Source: Sphingobium sp. V4
GTDB taxonomy: Bacteria; Pseudomonadota; Alphaproteobacteria; Sphingomonadales; Sphingomonadaceae
Direction of reading: 5' to 3'
DNA: 64,000 nt
Assembly: GCF_029590555.1 (NCBI RefSeq)
Contig: NZ_CP081002.1
Coordinates: 1,112,501-1,176,500, forward strand
Shown here: positions 24,824 to 32,379 of the stretch, in pieces
How positions within the stretch are numbered: position 1 is the first letter of the stretch
Layout of the letters: each line of letters opens with the position of its first letter
The notes under the pieces: model-generated
The model's input: the letters and a program-made list of their open reading frames with translations, nothing else
Told to the model about the DNA's origin: nothing
Databases searched by the model: none
Position numbers and translations under genes: made by a program

Positions 24824-26165
24824 TCGATATGGAGAGCGTTGCCCCGACGCTGTTACGTTCGGACTTTTCCTTGATGTCCTCCAGCACTCTCCCCACGTTT
24901 TGACGGATGGCTAGGCGGGCGATCGGCTCCCAATAAGGCACCGGATCAATCCGCAGTTTGTGCTCCGACGATACTCGCAGCAGCGTTCGGTTCGAGCCGA
25001 TCGGCATGAGCTCGAAACGAGTTTCGCCGGTCAAGAAATAGCCTTGCACGTGGGGTGCGTGAACTCGCCGGTATGGGCTCATTTCTTCCATCGCCGGGGG
25101 CTGGTTCTCGACACGAAAAGCGAGAACGCGATCCTGCTTCCACTCTGTCACCACTTCGGTAGCCGTGCCGGTCGAAAAGGCGCCGATGCGCTTTGCGCCA
25201 ACACCTTCGCCCTCAAGTTTTCCGTTCATCGGATAGGCCAGCCCTGCGAGCGCCGGGAGACCAGGTGCAACTTCGATCGGCTCCGAACTGGTAAGCGCCT
25301 GCCACACCATTTCGGGAGTTGCGCCGATCTTGATTTCATACTGTGTGGCAATCGGCGCTTCCGGCGGAACAGCGGCTTCGACCATGAAAATCATCGGGAG
25401 TACCGCGACGCTTGCGAGCGGGTTTCGGCGGTTGTGCCGAGCAATTGCCAAGCCCCTGCCGAGAGCCGCGCCCAGCATGACGATGGGAACCGCGAGCGGC
25501 GCGGCCAAGAGTATGCAGACGATCCCTTCAAGCGCGAGGACGACAAGTGCGAGGCTCCCGAGCCCCGCCGCAGCAATGGCGAGTTTCATCGTCCGCGACG
25601 AGCCAAGATCGCTTTCGGAGTTGACCAGATATCCCGTCGTGATCCCGACCAGGAGGGGCGTCATCACGAACAGTCCCCAGCCATACGCTCCAAACGTCAC
25701 CGCCGAAATCAGCACCGCAAAAACGATGAGCGCGACGCCTGCAAGCAGGCCCAGCGCGACACTCTTGGAAGCATGGCGCGTTGCGTGTCCCTCCTCGTCG
25801 AGAGCGCCCTTCGACGGGAGAAGTGCATTGAGCGCGATGGCTGCCAATTGGACCACTGGAACAACGCTCAGCACAGCCAGAGCAAAGCCCCGGTTTGTCC
25901 GCTGTGCGAGCCTGAAGGAAAGCAGGGCAAGCAGCCACGCTACCAGCAGGCAGTAAGCAAAAATGACCGCGCCCCAGATCGCGGGGAGACTCCAAAGTTC
26001 CAGAGTGCTGCTCAGCGGGGTAAGCCAAAATTCAAGATCGAGCGGACGCTCGTCCGCATAGGTTTGTCTTGCAAACCAAGCGACAAGATTCTGGCTGGCG
26101 ATAAGGGAAATCGTCGCCGCAAGATAGGCAACCCGGCGCAGGATTTCAGACCGGCTGGCGCTCAT
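24813..26165 (-). CDS. Multi-TM membrane protein with C-terminal SRPBCC domain
   Basis: The 450-residue protein starts with about seven or eight hydrophobic segments (roughly 1-270). A soluble SRPBCC/polyketide-cyclase-like domain follows (about 290-435: YEIKIGATPEMVWQALTSSE, RFELMPIGSNRTLLRVSSEH). SRPBCC domains form a deep hydrophobic pocket. Fused to membrane segments and coupled to a desaturase gene, this one may bind a lipid product, which is inference. ATG 26165 overlaps the desaturase stop (ATGA) and follows AAGGAGG. Its last codons overlap the truncated DUF2493 frame on the other strand. Confidence 0.8.
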   Translation of the reverse strand: MSASRSEILRRVAYLAATISLIASQNLVAWFARQTYADERPLDLEFWLTPLSSTLELWSLPAIWGAVIFAYCLLVAWLLALLSFRLAQRTNRGFALAVLSVVPVVQLAAIALNALLPSKGALDEEGHATRHASKSVALGLLAGVALIVFAVLISAVTFGAYGWGLFVMTPLLVGITTGYLVNSESDLGSSRTMKLAIAAAGLGSLALVVLALEGIVCILLAAPLAVPIVMLGAALGRGLAIARHNRRNPLASVAVLPMIFMVEAAVPPEAPIATQYEIKIGATPEMVWQALTSSEPIEVAPGLPALAGLAYPMNGKLEGEGVGAKRIGAFSTGTATEVVTEWKQDRVLAFRVENQPPAMEEMSPYRRVHAPHVQGYFLTGETRFELMPIGSNRTLLRVSSEHKLRIDPVPYWEPIARLAIRQNVGRVLEDIKEKSERNSVGATLSISTNR

Positions 26166-27121
26166 GGTCGCGCCTCCTTCAAAGTCTGCACAGAGTGGGG
26201 TGATGGCGCGCCAATCCGTCGGATCGCCTTCGCCCTGTCGAGCTGTTCGGGACGTACCACATCCCAAGCCAAACCGGCGCGCTCCAACAGGCGGATGAAT
26301 GCAAAGCCCCAATCGGATTGACCGGGATGGATGCCGATTTGCGCCGAGCCGGGATAGGCGTGATGGTTGTTGTGCCATGCCTCGCCCATGGTCAGGATAG
26401 CGGCCCACGGCACGTCGTGCGCCTGCACCCCTGCATCAATCACGGTCCAGTTTTGCGGACCGCGCGTATGGGCGAGGTGGCCGACAAACCAGTGGCCGGT
26501 AACCGACGCAGTCACCCGGACGCAGACCCCCCAGATGACCCAGCTCCATCCACCACCTACGAAAAGCAGGGCCGCGATCGGCAACTGCTGTAGCATCCAG
26601 GTCCGCTCCAAGAACCGGTAGAACGGATCATCTCCTGCCGGGCCGAGATCGAACGTCGGTGGCTGGTCCAGAATCAAGCGACAGTGTACTTGCCAATAGT
26701 AATCTCGCAGCATCCCGCCACGGTGAGCGAGATAGTCGTGACAGTGTGGATTGCGCTGAGCCCAGTCTCGCAAATCATGAGTGCGGATCATCCAAAACGG
26801 CCCACTCATCCCCACGCACGTTCCGACCCAGACGAGGAACCGTTCGAGCCACAGTGGGCATTCAAAACTGCGATGTATCAGCCGCCGGTGGAAGCCGACA
26901 CTGTGGCCGAGCAAGAGCGATGCTCCGGTTAGCAGGACGAAGACCAAGAACGCATCCCAAGCCCAGTAGATAGGACTTAAAACCAGTGTCGCGGCGAGCA
27001 TTCCTCCGTTCCAAAGGGAGTGGGCCGGGTCCCACCGCACGCTGCCATGCGAGGGGCTAGACCCCCGCATCTCGACGAGGCTGTTAACCTGGCACCTATC
27101 TTGATCTGCCCCATTCGTCAC
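26162..27121 (-). CDS. Membrane fatty-acid (acyl-CoA/lipid) desaturase
   Basis: The 319-residue protein has three histidine clusters of membrane di-iron desaturases: GHSVGFHRRLIH, a diverged second box around THDLRDWAQRNPHCHDYLAH, and HNNHHAYP. Hydrophobic pairs at about 35-80 and 190-225 place it in the membrane. It most resembles delta-9-type acyl desaturases. The second box lacks the compact HRxHH, so substrate or position may differ. GTG 27121 has GGAGG at seven bases. It leads a two-gene operon divergent from an ArsR-family repressor. Confidence 0.87.
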   Translation of the reverse strand: MTNGADQDRCQVNSLVEMRGSSPSHGSVRWDPAHSLWNGGMLAATLVLSPIYWAWDAFLVFVLLTGASLLLGHSVGFHRRLIHRSFECPLWLERFLVWVGTCVGMSGPFWMIRTHDLRDWAQRNPHCHDYLAHRGGMLRDYYWQVHCRLILDQPPTFDLGPAGDDPFYRFLERTWMLQQLPIAALLFVGGGWSWVIWGVCVRVTASVTGHWFVGHLAHTRGPQNWTVIDAGVQAHDVPWAAILTMGEAWHNNHHAYPGSAQIGIHPGQSDWGFAFIRLLERAGLAWDVVRPEQLDRAKAIRRIGAPSPHSVQTLKEARP

Positions 27122-27147
27122 AGCCACGCCTCCACGTCTACTAGGTA

Positions 27148-27165
27148 ATTAACTTATGGCTTAAT
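27148..27165. promoter_or_regulatory. Candidate operator 1 for the ArsR-family repressor
   Basis: ATTAACTTATGGCTTAAT is an imperfect palindrome (ATTAA...TTAAT). It lies 26 bases upstream of the desaturase start and recurs 41 bases away as operator 2. Assignment to the neighbouring repressor is inference. Confidence 0.6.
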
Positions 27166-27188
27166 CGTCGATTTAGGGTTGTCAAGTG

Positions 27189-27206
27189 ATTAGCTTATTC
27201 CTTAAT
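27189..27206. promoter_or_regulatory. Candidate operator 2 for the ArsR-family repressor
   Basis: ATTAGCTTATTCCTTAAT matches operator 1 at 14 of 18 positions in the same orientation. It ends 7 bases before the repressor start, so binding would block that gene as well. Confidence 0.6.
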
Positions 27207-27213
27207 TGAAGGC

Positions 27214-27549
27214 ATGCAAAAGATCTTTGAAGCCTTGGGGTCGGCCCCGCGACGCAAAATTCTCGCTTATCTGTCGGAGACAGAGCTGAACGCGAGTGAG
27301 ATTGCCGCGCGATTTTCGATGTCAAAGCCCGCCGTCTCCCAGCACCTTTCCATTCTCGAGAATGCAGGTTTGATAGCCAGTGAAAAACGTGGCCAGTTCG
27401 TGTTCTACCGTCTGATTCCAGACAATTTGGTCAACACGCTGAATTCCTATGTGCAGGAAGTGTGCCCGGTTTCGCGCCCCCTGAAGCGCGAAAGTGCAGA
27501 GCTATCTGCGCGCAAATCTGCGCGAGACGAAGGATCAGATGAATCGTAG
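27214..27549 (+). CDS. ArsR-family repressor, SdpR-like
   Basis: The 111-residue protein is a winged-helix ArsR-type regulator: MQKIFEALGSAPRRKILAYL, then SEIAARFSMSKPAVSQHLSI and wing EKRGQFVFYRLIP. It has no cysteine pair of the metal-sensing type. The start strongly resembles SdpR-type autorepressors, which control membrane-related operons. The divergent desaturase operon is the likely target, through the two AT-rich palindromes in the shared spacer. Confidence 0.88.
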   Translation: MQKIFEALGSAPRRKILAYLSETELNASEIAARFSMSKPAVSQHLSILENAGLIASEKRGQFVFYRLIPDNLVNTLNSYVQEVCPVSRPLKRESAELSARKSARDEGSDES

Positions 27550-27571
27550 GATGTTCCGAAGGACTTTCACC

Positions 27572-28081
27572 TCATCCCCGCCAACGCGTGCTGAATCGCA
27601 GCGCACGCAACATCGTGAATGTGTCGCAGCATTGAACGCCGACATCCGCGCAGACATCGGGGATACGGCGGTTCTGCCGCTGCTGTCGGCGCTTTGACGC
27701 TTCCGTCGTCACCACGCAGCGGTTTGCAGGATCAGCCAATGCATGGGCAATCAGGAATGGATCGCGACCGATTGCCTCCAGTTCGTCGTCCGTCAGATCT
27801 GGCGCGTACTGATTAGTGACGCGCTGCACCAAGGCGGGTTGAACGTCTTCGTCAAAAAGGATCGCGGCCTTGTGTGCGTCGTCCTGAATCCAGGCATAGA
27901 GCAAATCACGCTCGGCATCGTTGCTACCGTCCTTCACTTCTTCGAGCGTCTCGATCGGCATTTTGATCTCGCCCGCGTTGCCCATGTGGACAAGCCATTC
28001 CCAGAACTCCGGCACGGCATCGACAGGATAATAGAGATTTTGCGCCGTGATGAGCACGTTGGCATCAAGCAGGTACAACAT
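27572..28081 (-). CDS. PIN-domain protein, DUF4411 (toxin-like)
   Basis: The 169-residue protein starts MLYLLDANVLITAQNLYYPV, the first acidic strand of a PIN nuclease. It continues with DAVPEFWEWLVHMG, KMPIETLEEVKDG and a late DPFLIAHAL-x10-VVTTE segment. DUF4411 PIN proteins are usually the ribonuclease partner of an XRE-ImmA protein. That partner lies three bases upstream on the same strand, so this looks like a toxin-antitoxin pair. Confidence 0.87.
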   Translation of the reverse strand: MLYLLDANVLITAQNLYYPVDAVPEFWEWLVHMGNAGEIKMPIETLEEVKDGSNDAERDLLYAWIQDDAHKAAILFDEDVQPALVQRVTNQYAPDLTDDELEAIGRDPFLIAHALADPANRCVVTTEASKRRQQRQNRRIPDVCADVGVQCCDTFTMLRALRFSTRWRG

Positions 28082-28084
28082 GCG

Positions 28085-29290
28085 TCAGGCACCCTGCTCG
28101 ATAGCAAGCGCGGCACCGCTCAGCAGCGTGTGAACGCTCCGGGGTTTAACCCCCAGCAGCTTGCTCGCGCGGGTGGGTGTGAGCACCCCTTCGCTCATGT
28201 TTCGGGCCACGAAATTGAGCAATGCCGCGCCGAGGCGGTGTCGCCGGACAATGTAGTAGTTGGGGCCGCCGTCCATGCCCCGCGCACGTTCTCGCTGGGC
28301 CGCGCGGCTTTGCAGCCATTGGACCCTAAAAGTATCGGTCAGCGCCCGCCAGGTGCGCTCGGTGATCTTGTCCGCGCGGAACAACCGGTAAGCCACCAAG
28401 GAACGGCTCACCAACCGCACTTCGGCAAACTCGGTCACCAATCGTGCCGCTTCACCGAGGTCAGTCGCGCGGGTGATCAGGAGTTGATCAAGCTCCCGCT
28501 GCGGGAGCAAGAACGAACTCGCGACATCGTTGCAGAACTGCTCGACCGCGCCTTCGAAATGCCCTCCGCTCACGCCGGTTGCGCCGATCCAGAGATGAGC
28601 GACTTCATGCAGCAGAGTAAAGGACCAAGCCGTCTTGGCGTCCTGATCGTTGATCACGACAAACGGTGCAATCGGATCGGCGAGAGCGAAGCCCCTGAAA
28701 GCATCGACATCGATTGCCGAGTGGTGGCTTCCGAGATTTCCGATCAGCAGTACGTAGATTCCAGCGGCTTCGACGCGGCTACGCAGCAGGGCGAAGCCGG
28801 CATCTGCCGATCCCTGGGCGCGGAATGCTGCAAGGTCGAGGCCAAGCACTTGGCGGATCGACGCCAGCACCGGGCCAACGCCGTCGTTGCGCGACATCGA
28901 GCCGATGAACGGGAGGGGCTCGGCCTCTTCCTCTTCCACCTGCACGGCGCGCACGACGGCCTGCCGGGAACGGATGTCGCGAACCAGTGCGTCCACAAGC
29001 GGCTCGCCGCCAGTGTGACGATCAGGCAGGGTGCGGAAGTCCTCGCCCCGGTCCCCCCGAGCGGGAGGCTCATCCAGGTAGAATGACACAAGCGGGCGGC
29101 GATAGATTTTCGCCATTTTCAGCAAGACCGGCCGCGAAACCTCGCCTTCCTCGGTTTCCAGAGCAAGCAGACGGTCAGCACCTGAAACCCCACGGGCGGG
29201 ATTTATGCCTACCTTGGCTGCCGCTTCCTCAAGCGAAAGCCCCGCGCTTTCGCGCGCCCACTGTAGGATCGAAGGCTTCACCACCGGCAT
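28085..29290 (-). CDS. XRE-ImmA/IrrE-type metallopeptidase regulator
   Basis: The 401-residue protein joins an N-terminal XRE-type HTH (about 8-65: ESAGLSLEEAAAKVGINPAR, RPVLLKMAKIYRRPLVSFYL) to an IrrE N-terminal-like zinc peptidase domain with LLHEVAHLWIG (HExxH). A C-terminal helical region follows (TRASKLLGVKPRSVHTLLSG). Such proteins cleave or bind a partner repressor. Here it probably acts as antitoxin to the DUF4411 PIN protein downstream. The pair forms one transcript. Confidence 0.87.
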   Translation of the reverse strand: MPVVKPSILQWARESAGLSLEEAAAKVGINPARGVSGADRLLALETEEGEVSRPVLLKMAKIYRRPLVSFYLDEPPARGDRGEDFRTLPDRHTGGEPLVDALVRDIRSRQAVVRAVQVEEEEAEPLPFIGSMSRNDGVGPVLASIRQVLGLDLAAFRAQGSADAGFALLRSRVEAAGIYVLLIGNLGSHHSAIDVDAFRGFALADPIAPFVVINDQDAKTAWSFTLLHEVAHLWIGATGVSGGHFEGAVEQFCNDVASSFLLPQRELDQLLITRATDLGEAARLVTEFAEVRLVSRSLVAYRLFRADKITERTWRALTDTFRVQWLQSRAAQRERARGMDGGPNYYIVRRHRLGAALLNFVARNMSEGVLTPTRASKLLGVKPRSVHTLLSGAALAIEQGA

Positions 29291-29437
29291 TGGCCCTCAT
29301 TCGCACAAGATGAGGCAAAGCGTGAGCGGAATTTGCTCGGTGGGAAGGCTGTTCGACAGCCGCACTCATACCTCGGGACTCAGAACATGTTGTTCGAACG
29401 GTGCGCAACGCATAACGTGCGAACTCTGGAGAACGAT

Positions 29438-30121
29438 ATGACTTCTTCCCTTGGGCTTGCCGGTGACCTGGACGACGTCGAACTGATCGAAGATGTCGAG
29501 GCTGCTTTCGGCATCCGTCTGGTGGATGAAGAGATTAGTCGGTGCTCGACCGTGGGGCAGCTCTTCGAACTGATCGAAGCCCGCCTCCCGGAAATGCCTA
29601 GCGGGCAATCATGCGCGACCGCGATGTGCTTCTATCGGTTGCGGCGGGCACTGCAGCCGCACTCCGCGATCGCCCTGAAGCCGAAGACATCTATCATGGC
29701 CCTAAGAGCCGTGCCTGTCCGGAAACTGCACCGAATCATCGAAGCCGAATGCGGTCTGCGCCCTCCTCCGCAATACATCACCTTGTGGGGATGCCTGGCG
29801 CTGCTGTTCGTTGCGGTTTTTCCATTCGGACTCTTCGCCATCGGTATGCCGTGGTGGGTTGCTCTCCCGTCCGCAGCTTTTGGAGTCGGGTTTTATTGGT
29901 TTGCGCCGATCCGATTGCCCGACGAGGCCGAGACGTTCGGCGATCTGGTCAGGATAGTCGCATCGCGCAGCATCGGTGCGCTGGCGGACCAAGGAGCCCG
30001 GATTGGGCCGAAAGAAGCATGGAAAGCCTTCACGGATGTGCTCTCCGATCACACTCAGCTTTTGAAGACCGAAATTTGGCCGGAAACGCTGTTGCTGGCT
30101 CCGAAGAAAGCGACAGCGTAA
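29438..30121 (+). CDS. Membrane protein with ACP-like N-terminal domain
   Basis: The 227-residue protein begins with a helical domain that looks like an acyl carrier protein (GDLDDVELIEDVEAAFGIRL, then VGQLFELIEARLP). The Ser that carries phosphopantetheine in DSL motifs is absent. Two hydrophobic segments follow (LWGCLALLFVAVFPFGLFAI, PWWVALPSAAFGVGFYWF), then a helical C-terminus. ATG 29438 has a GGAGAA site. I know of similar uncharacterised proteins but no function. Confidence 0.7.
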   Translation: MTSSLGLAGDLDDVELIEDVEAAFGIRLVDEEISRCSTVGQLFELIEARLPEMPSGQSCATAMCFYRLRRALQPHSAIALKPKTSIMALRAVPVRKLHRIIEAECGLRPPPQYITLWGCLALLFVAVFPFGLFAIGMPWWVALPSAAFGVGFYWFAPIRLPDEAETFGDLVRIVASRSIGALADQGARIGPKEAWKAFTDVLSDHTQLLKTEIWPETLLLAPKKATA

Positions 30122-30126
30122 TGCCG

Positions 30127-31080
30127 TCATGTGGGCATCGGTATGCGTTCCCATCTGAGCCAGCGAGGCATCGACGACCCAGTCGCGTAAGCTAAGAATA
30201 TCTCACGCACTTCGTCAAAATTGAACGTCTCGTTTGGGGCAGTCTCGGACGATGATGTGAACTTACCGGAAACCGCGCTGAAGTGATGCTGGCTGTCTCC
30301 TTCACGCATTTCAATGACATAATTGCCGTCTTGGAACGCTGTTTGGAGATAGGTTTCTGGGCCTGCCTCCAAGATCACGAATGCGCGAGGCCCTACATTG
30401 AGCAAAGAATCGTGAAGAGCCTCGGTTGTGGGTGGCCCCTCGAACTGCTCGCCCGCGATAATAAGAACCAAGTCGCTGCGAATGACACCTTTGGGCGGCC
30501 TCGTGCGTAGCGCTTTGCCAGAAATGGTCACTGTATCGTGCAAAAAGCGGACGAGCGGCTCGGCCTCCCGCCGATCTTTGTGTGCCGACCAGTAAATCAG
30601 TGGGCCGCCAACCATGAAAACCAAGGCGATAACAACCAGTTGACGGGTCGATGCCTGGCCGCTGGAGATGAGCTGAAAAACGATGAAGGCCATCAGTGGG
30701 ATAAGGAGCGAGAACATTATCACTCCATTTAGGTCGGAACCGGCAAGCCCTCGAATGCTTGCTCCCTGCCTCCTCGAAGAAATCACGCCGAAAAGCATTG
30801 GGCCATATCGATCAAAAGCACTGTACCACAGGCAGATAAAGGGACCCAGAATCCAACCTCTCGGACCATTCGTGGGTTCGAGCCAACGCTTTTTCCGTTT
30901 GCGAATCGCGGTTTTGACCGTCGATGCATCAAGCTGGGACTCAAGGTCAAACCTGTAACCAAAGGGTTGAAACGGCACGATGTCCCCCATCATTTGGCGA
31001 TACATTACGCTGAAAATACGCTTCATTGCCATGGCTATCGGACAGTGCCGTTTCTCGTATTTGGTCTTTAATTCCCGCAT
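30127..31080 (-). CDS. Unknown membrane protein
   Basis: The 317-residue form has a basic N-terminal third (IRKRKKRWLEPTNGPRGW), a pair of hydrophobic helices near 135-190 (FSLLIPLMAFIVFQLI, LVVIALVFMVGGPLIYW) and a C-terminal soluble domain rich in beta strands (DLVLIIAGEQFEG, FVILEAGPETYL). The start is unclear: ATGs at 31080, 31032 and 31026 all lack good ribosome sites, and the frame is open to the recombinase gene. It faces the ACP-like gene convergently. No family is recognised. Confidence 0.6.
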   Translation of the reverse strand: MRELKTKYEKRHCPIAMAMKRIFSVMYRQMMGDIVPFQPFGYRFDLESQLDASTVKTAIRKRKKRWLEPTNGPRGWILGPFICLWYSAFDRYGPMLFGVISSRRQGASIRGLAGSDLNGVIMFSLLIPLMAFIVFQLISSGQASTRQLVVIALVFMVGGPLIYWSAHKDRREAEPLVRFLHDTVTISGKALRTRPPKGVIRSDLVLIIAGEQFEGPPTTEALHDSLLNVGPRAFVILEAGPETYLQTAFQDGNYVIEMREGDSQHHFSAVSGKFTSSSETAPNETFNFDEVREIFLAYATGSSMPRWLRWERIPMPT

Positions 31081-31182
31081 CGACGCCGCAGACGCATGAC
31101 CCAGCTCGCTGATTATGAGCGTGTTCGGGTTAAGGGAGCGGCCAGTCAGCCTGTGGCCAAAGCAGGTCAGAATTTTGATCAC

Positions 31183-32379
31183 CTAAACCATCAAACTTTC
31201 CACCGCATCCCCGATTTGCTGCGCGGCATCGAGCAAGTGCTCGTCATCGAGATGGGCATATCGGGCCGTCGATTGATGGTTTGCATGGCCGAGCAGTCGT
31301 CCGATCATGGGCAAGGTTTCCTTGCTCATCGCGGCATGGCTGGCGAACGTGTGGCGCAGGTCGTGGATGCGCAGTTTGCCAAGGTCGGCCCGTTGAAGGA
31401 TCGTAAGCCAGAGATGCTTGATGCAGCTGATCGGCCTTCGATACTGGTAGTTCCAGAACAGCCAAGGGATCTTTGGGTGGCGCGGCAGACTGTCGATGAC
31501 CTCACGCGCCGCTGAACCAAGCCAGACCGTGCGCGGGCCGGTCTTGCTGTCGCGCAGGAGCAGACGATTGCCCTTCACGTCCTGCCATTGGAGGGTGAGA
31601 ATCTCGCGGTAGCGGCAGCCGGTCAGCAAGAGCAGCGTGATGACCGCGCACCCTGACCGGATCGTGAGATTGTCGCTGGCGCGCAGTTCGGCGAGCACTT
31701 CCCCGAACCGGTCCAGTTCCTCGGTGGATAGAAACCGTTCGCACTGCCTCCGCTTGTTCGGCCTTACCGACCGGCAAGGATTGGTGTTTTCGAGCCGGTA
31801 TCCCCAAACCTCGGCCTTGTTGAGCATGTTCTTGAGTATTTCGAGCGTTCGGTTCGCCGCGCCTGGGCCGGTGCGGTTGTTGAGTTCCGCGAACCACTTG
31901 GTCACATGCCCTTCGTTCAGCTCGTCGATGAACACGGCCTTGAAGGCGCCGTCGAGATATTGGCGGCGATAGCCGTTATGAGTCGCGAGCGTCGATGCCT
32001 TCCACTGCGGCGACCAGCGAGACCAATACTCCTGCAGGAAATCGTCGAACCGCGGTGCGGAGCGGATGCGCTTGCGGTCAGTCGCCGGATCGCGCCCGAC
32101 CTGCGCGTAGGCGATGACGCGCCGCGCCACCATCTGCGCCTGGTGGCGGGTCAGCACCGAGGCCGGGCCGATCGTGACCGTCCGCAGTCTCCCCGCCATC
32201 CGCGTCTGCACGATGTAGACATTGCGGCCGCTAGGGTAGTGCCGGATGCCAAAGCCGTGCTCGATCCCCAGCCAGGTCGTGGACCGCGCCTTGCCCTTCG
32301 GGACGAGCAGGAAGTTGACGTTCGCGCCAACCTCCGCGAGCGCTTCCTCCACGATCCGTTTGAGGCTGGCGGCGGTCAT
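31183..32379 (-). CDS. Tyrosine recombinase/integrase 1
   Basis: The 398-residue protein has an N-terminal arm-type part, a SAM-like core-binding domain (about 107-200) and a catalytic domain. The catalytic residues are Arg in LTGCRYREIL, HDLRHTF, and LGHANHQSTARYAHLD with the nucleophile Tyr. It starts within the stop codon of integrase 2 (ATGA), so the two are translated together. It likely moves the segment lying between about 24.6 and 36 kb, though no att site was identified. Confidence 0.92.
   Translation of the reverse strand: MTAASLKRIVEEALAEVGANVNFLLVPKGKARSTTWLGIEHGFGIRHYPSGRNVYIVQTRMAGRLRTVTIGPASVLTRHQAQMVARRVIAYAQVGRDPATDRKRIRSAPRFDDFLQEYWSRWSPQWKASTLATHNGYRRQYLDGAFKAVFIDELNEGHVTKWFAELNNRTGPGAANRTLEILKNMLNKAEVWGYRLENTNPCRSVRPNKRRQCERFLSTEELDRFGEVLAELRASDNLTIRSGCAVITLLLLTGCRYREILTLQWQDVKGNRLLLRDSKTGPRTVWLGSAAREVIDSLPRHPKIPWLFWNYQYRRPISCIKHLWLTILQRADLGKLRIHDLRHTFASHAAMSKETLPMIGRLLGHANHQSTARYAHLDDEHLLDAAQQIGDAVESLMV

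Noticed and set aside
24960..26321. 453-codon plus-strand frame opposite the SRPBCC gene
   Set aside because: It is an antisense shadow of a membrane-protein gene, with a highly charged, low-complexity translation.
27743..29086. 447-codon plus-strand frame opposite the PIN/XRE-ImmA pair
   Set aside because: Both sense genes are recognised families and this frame has no domain.
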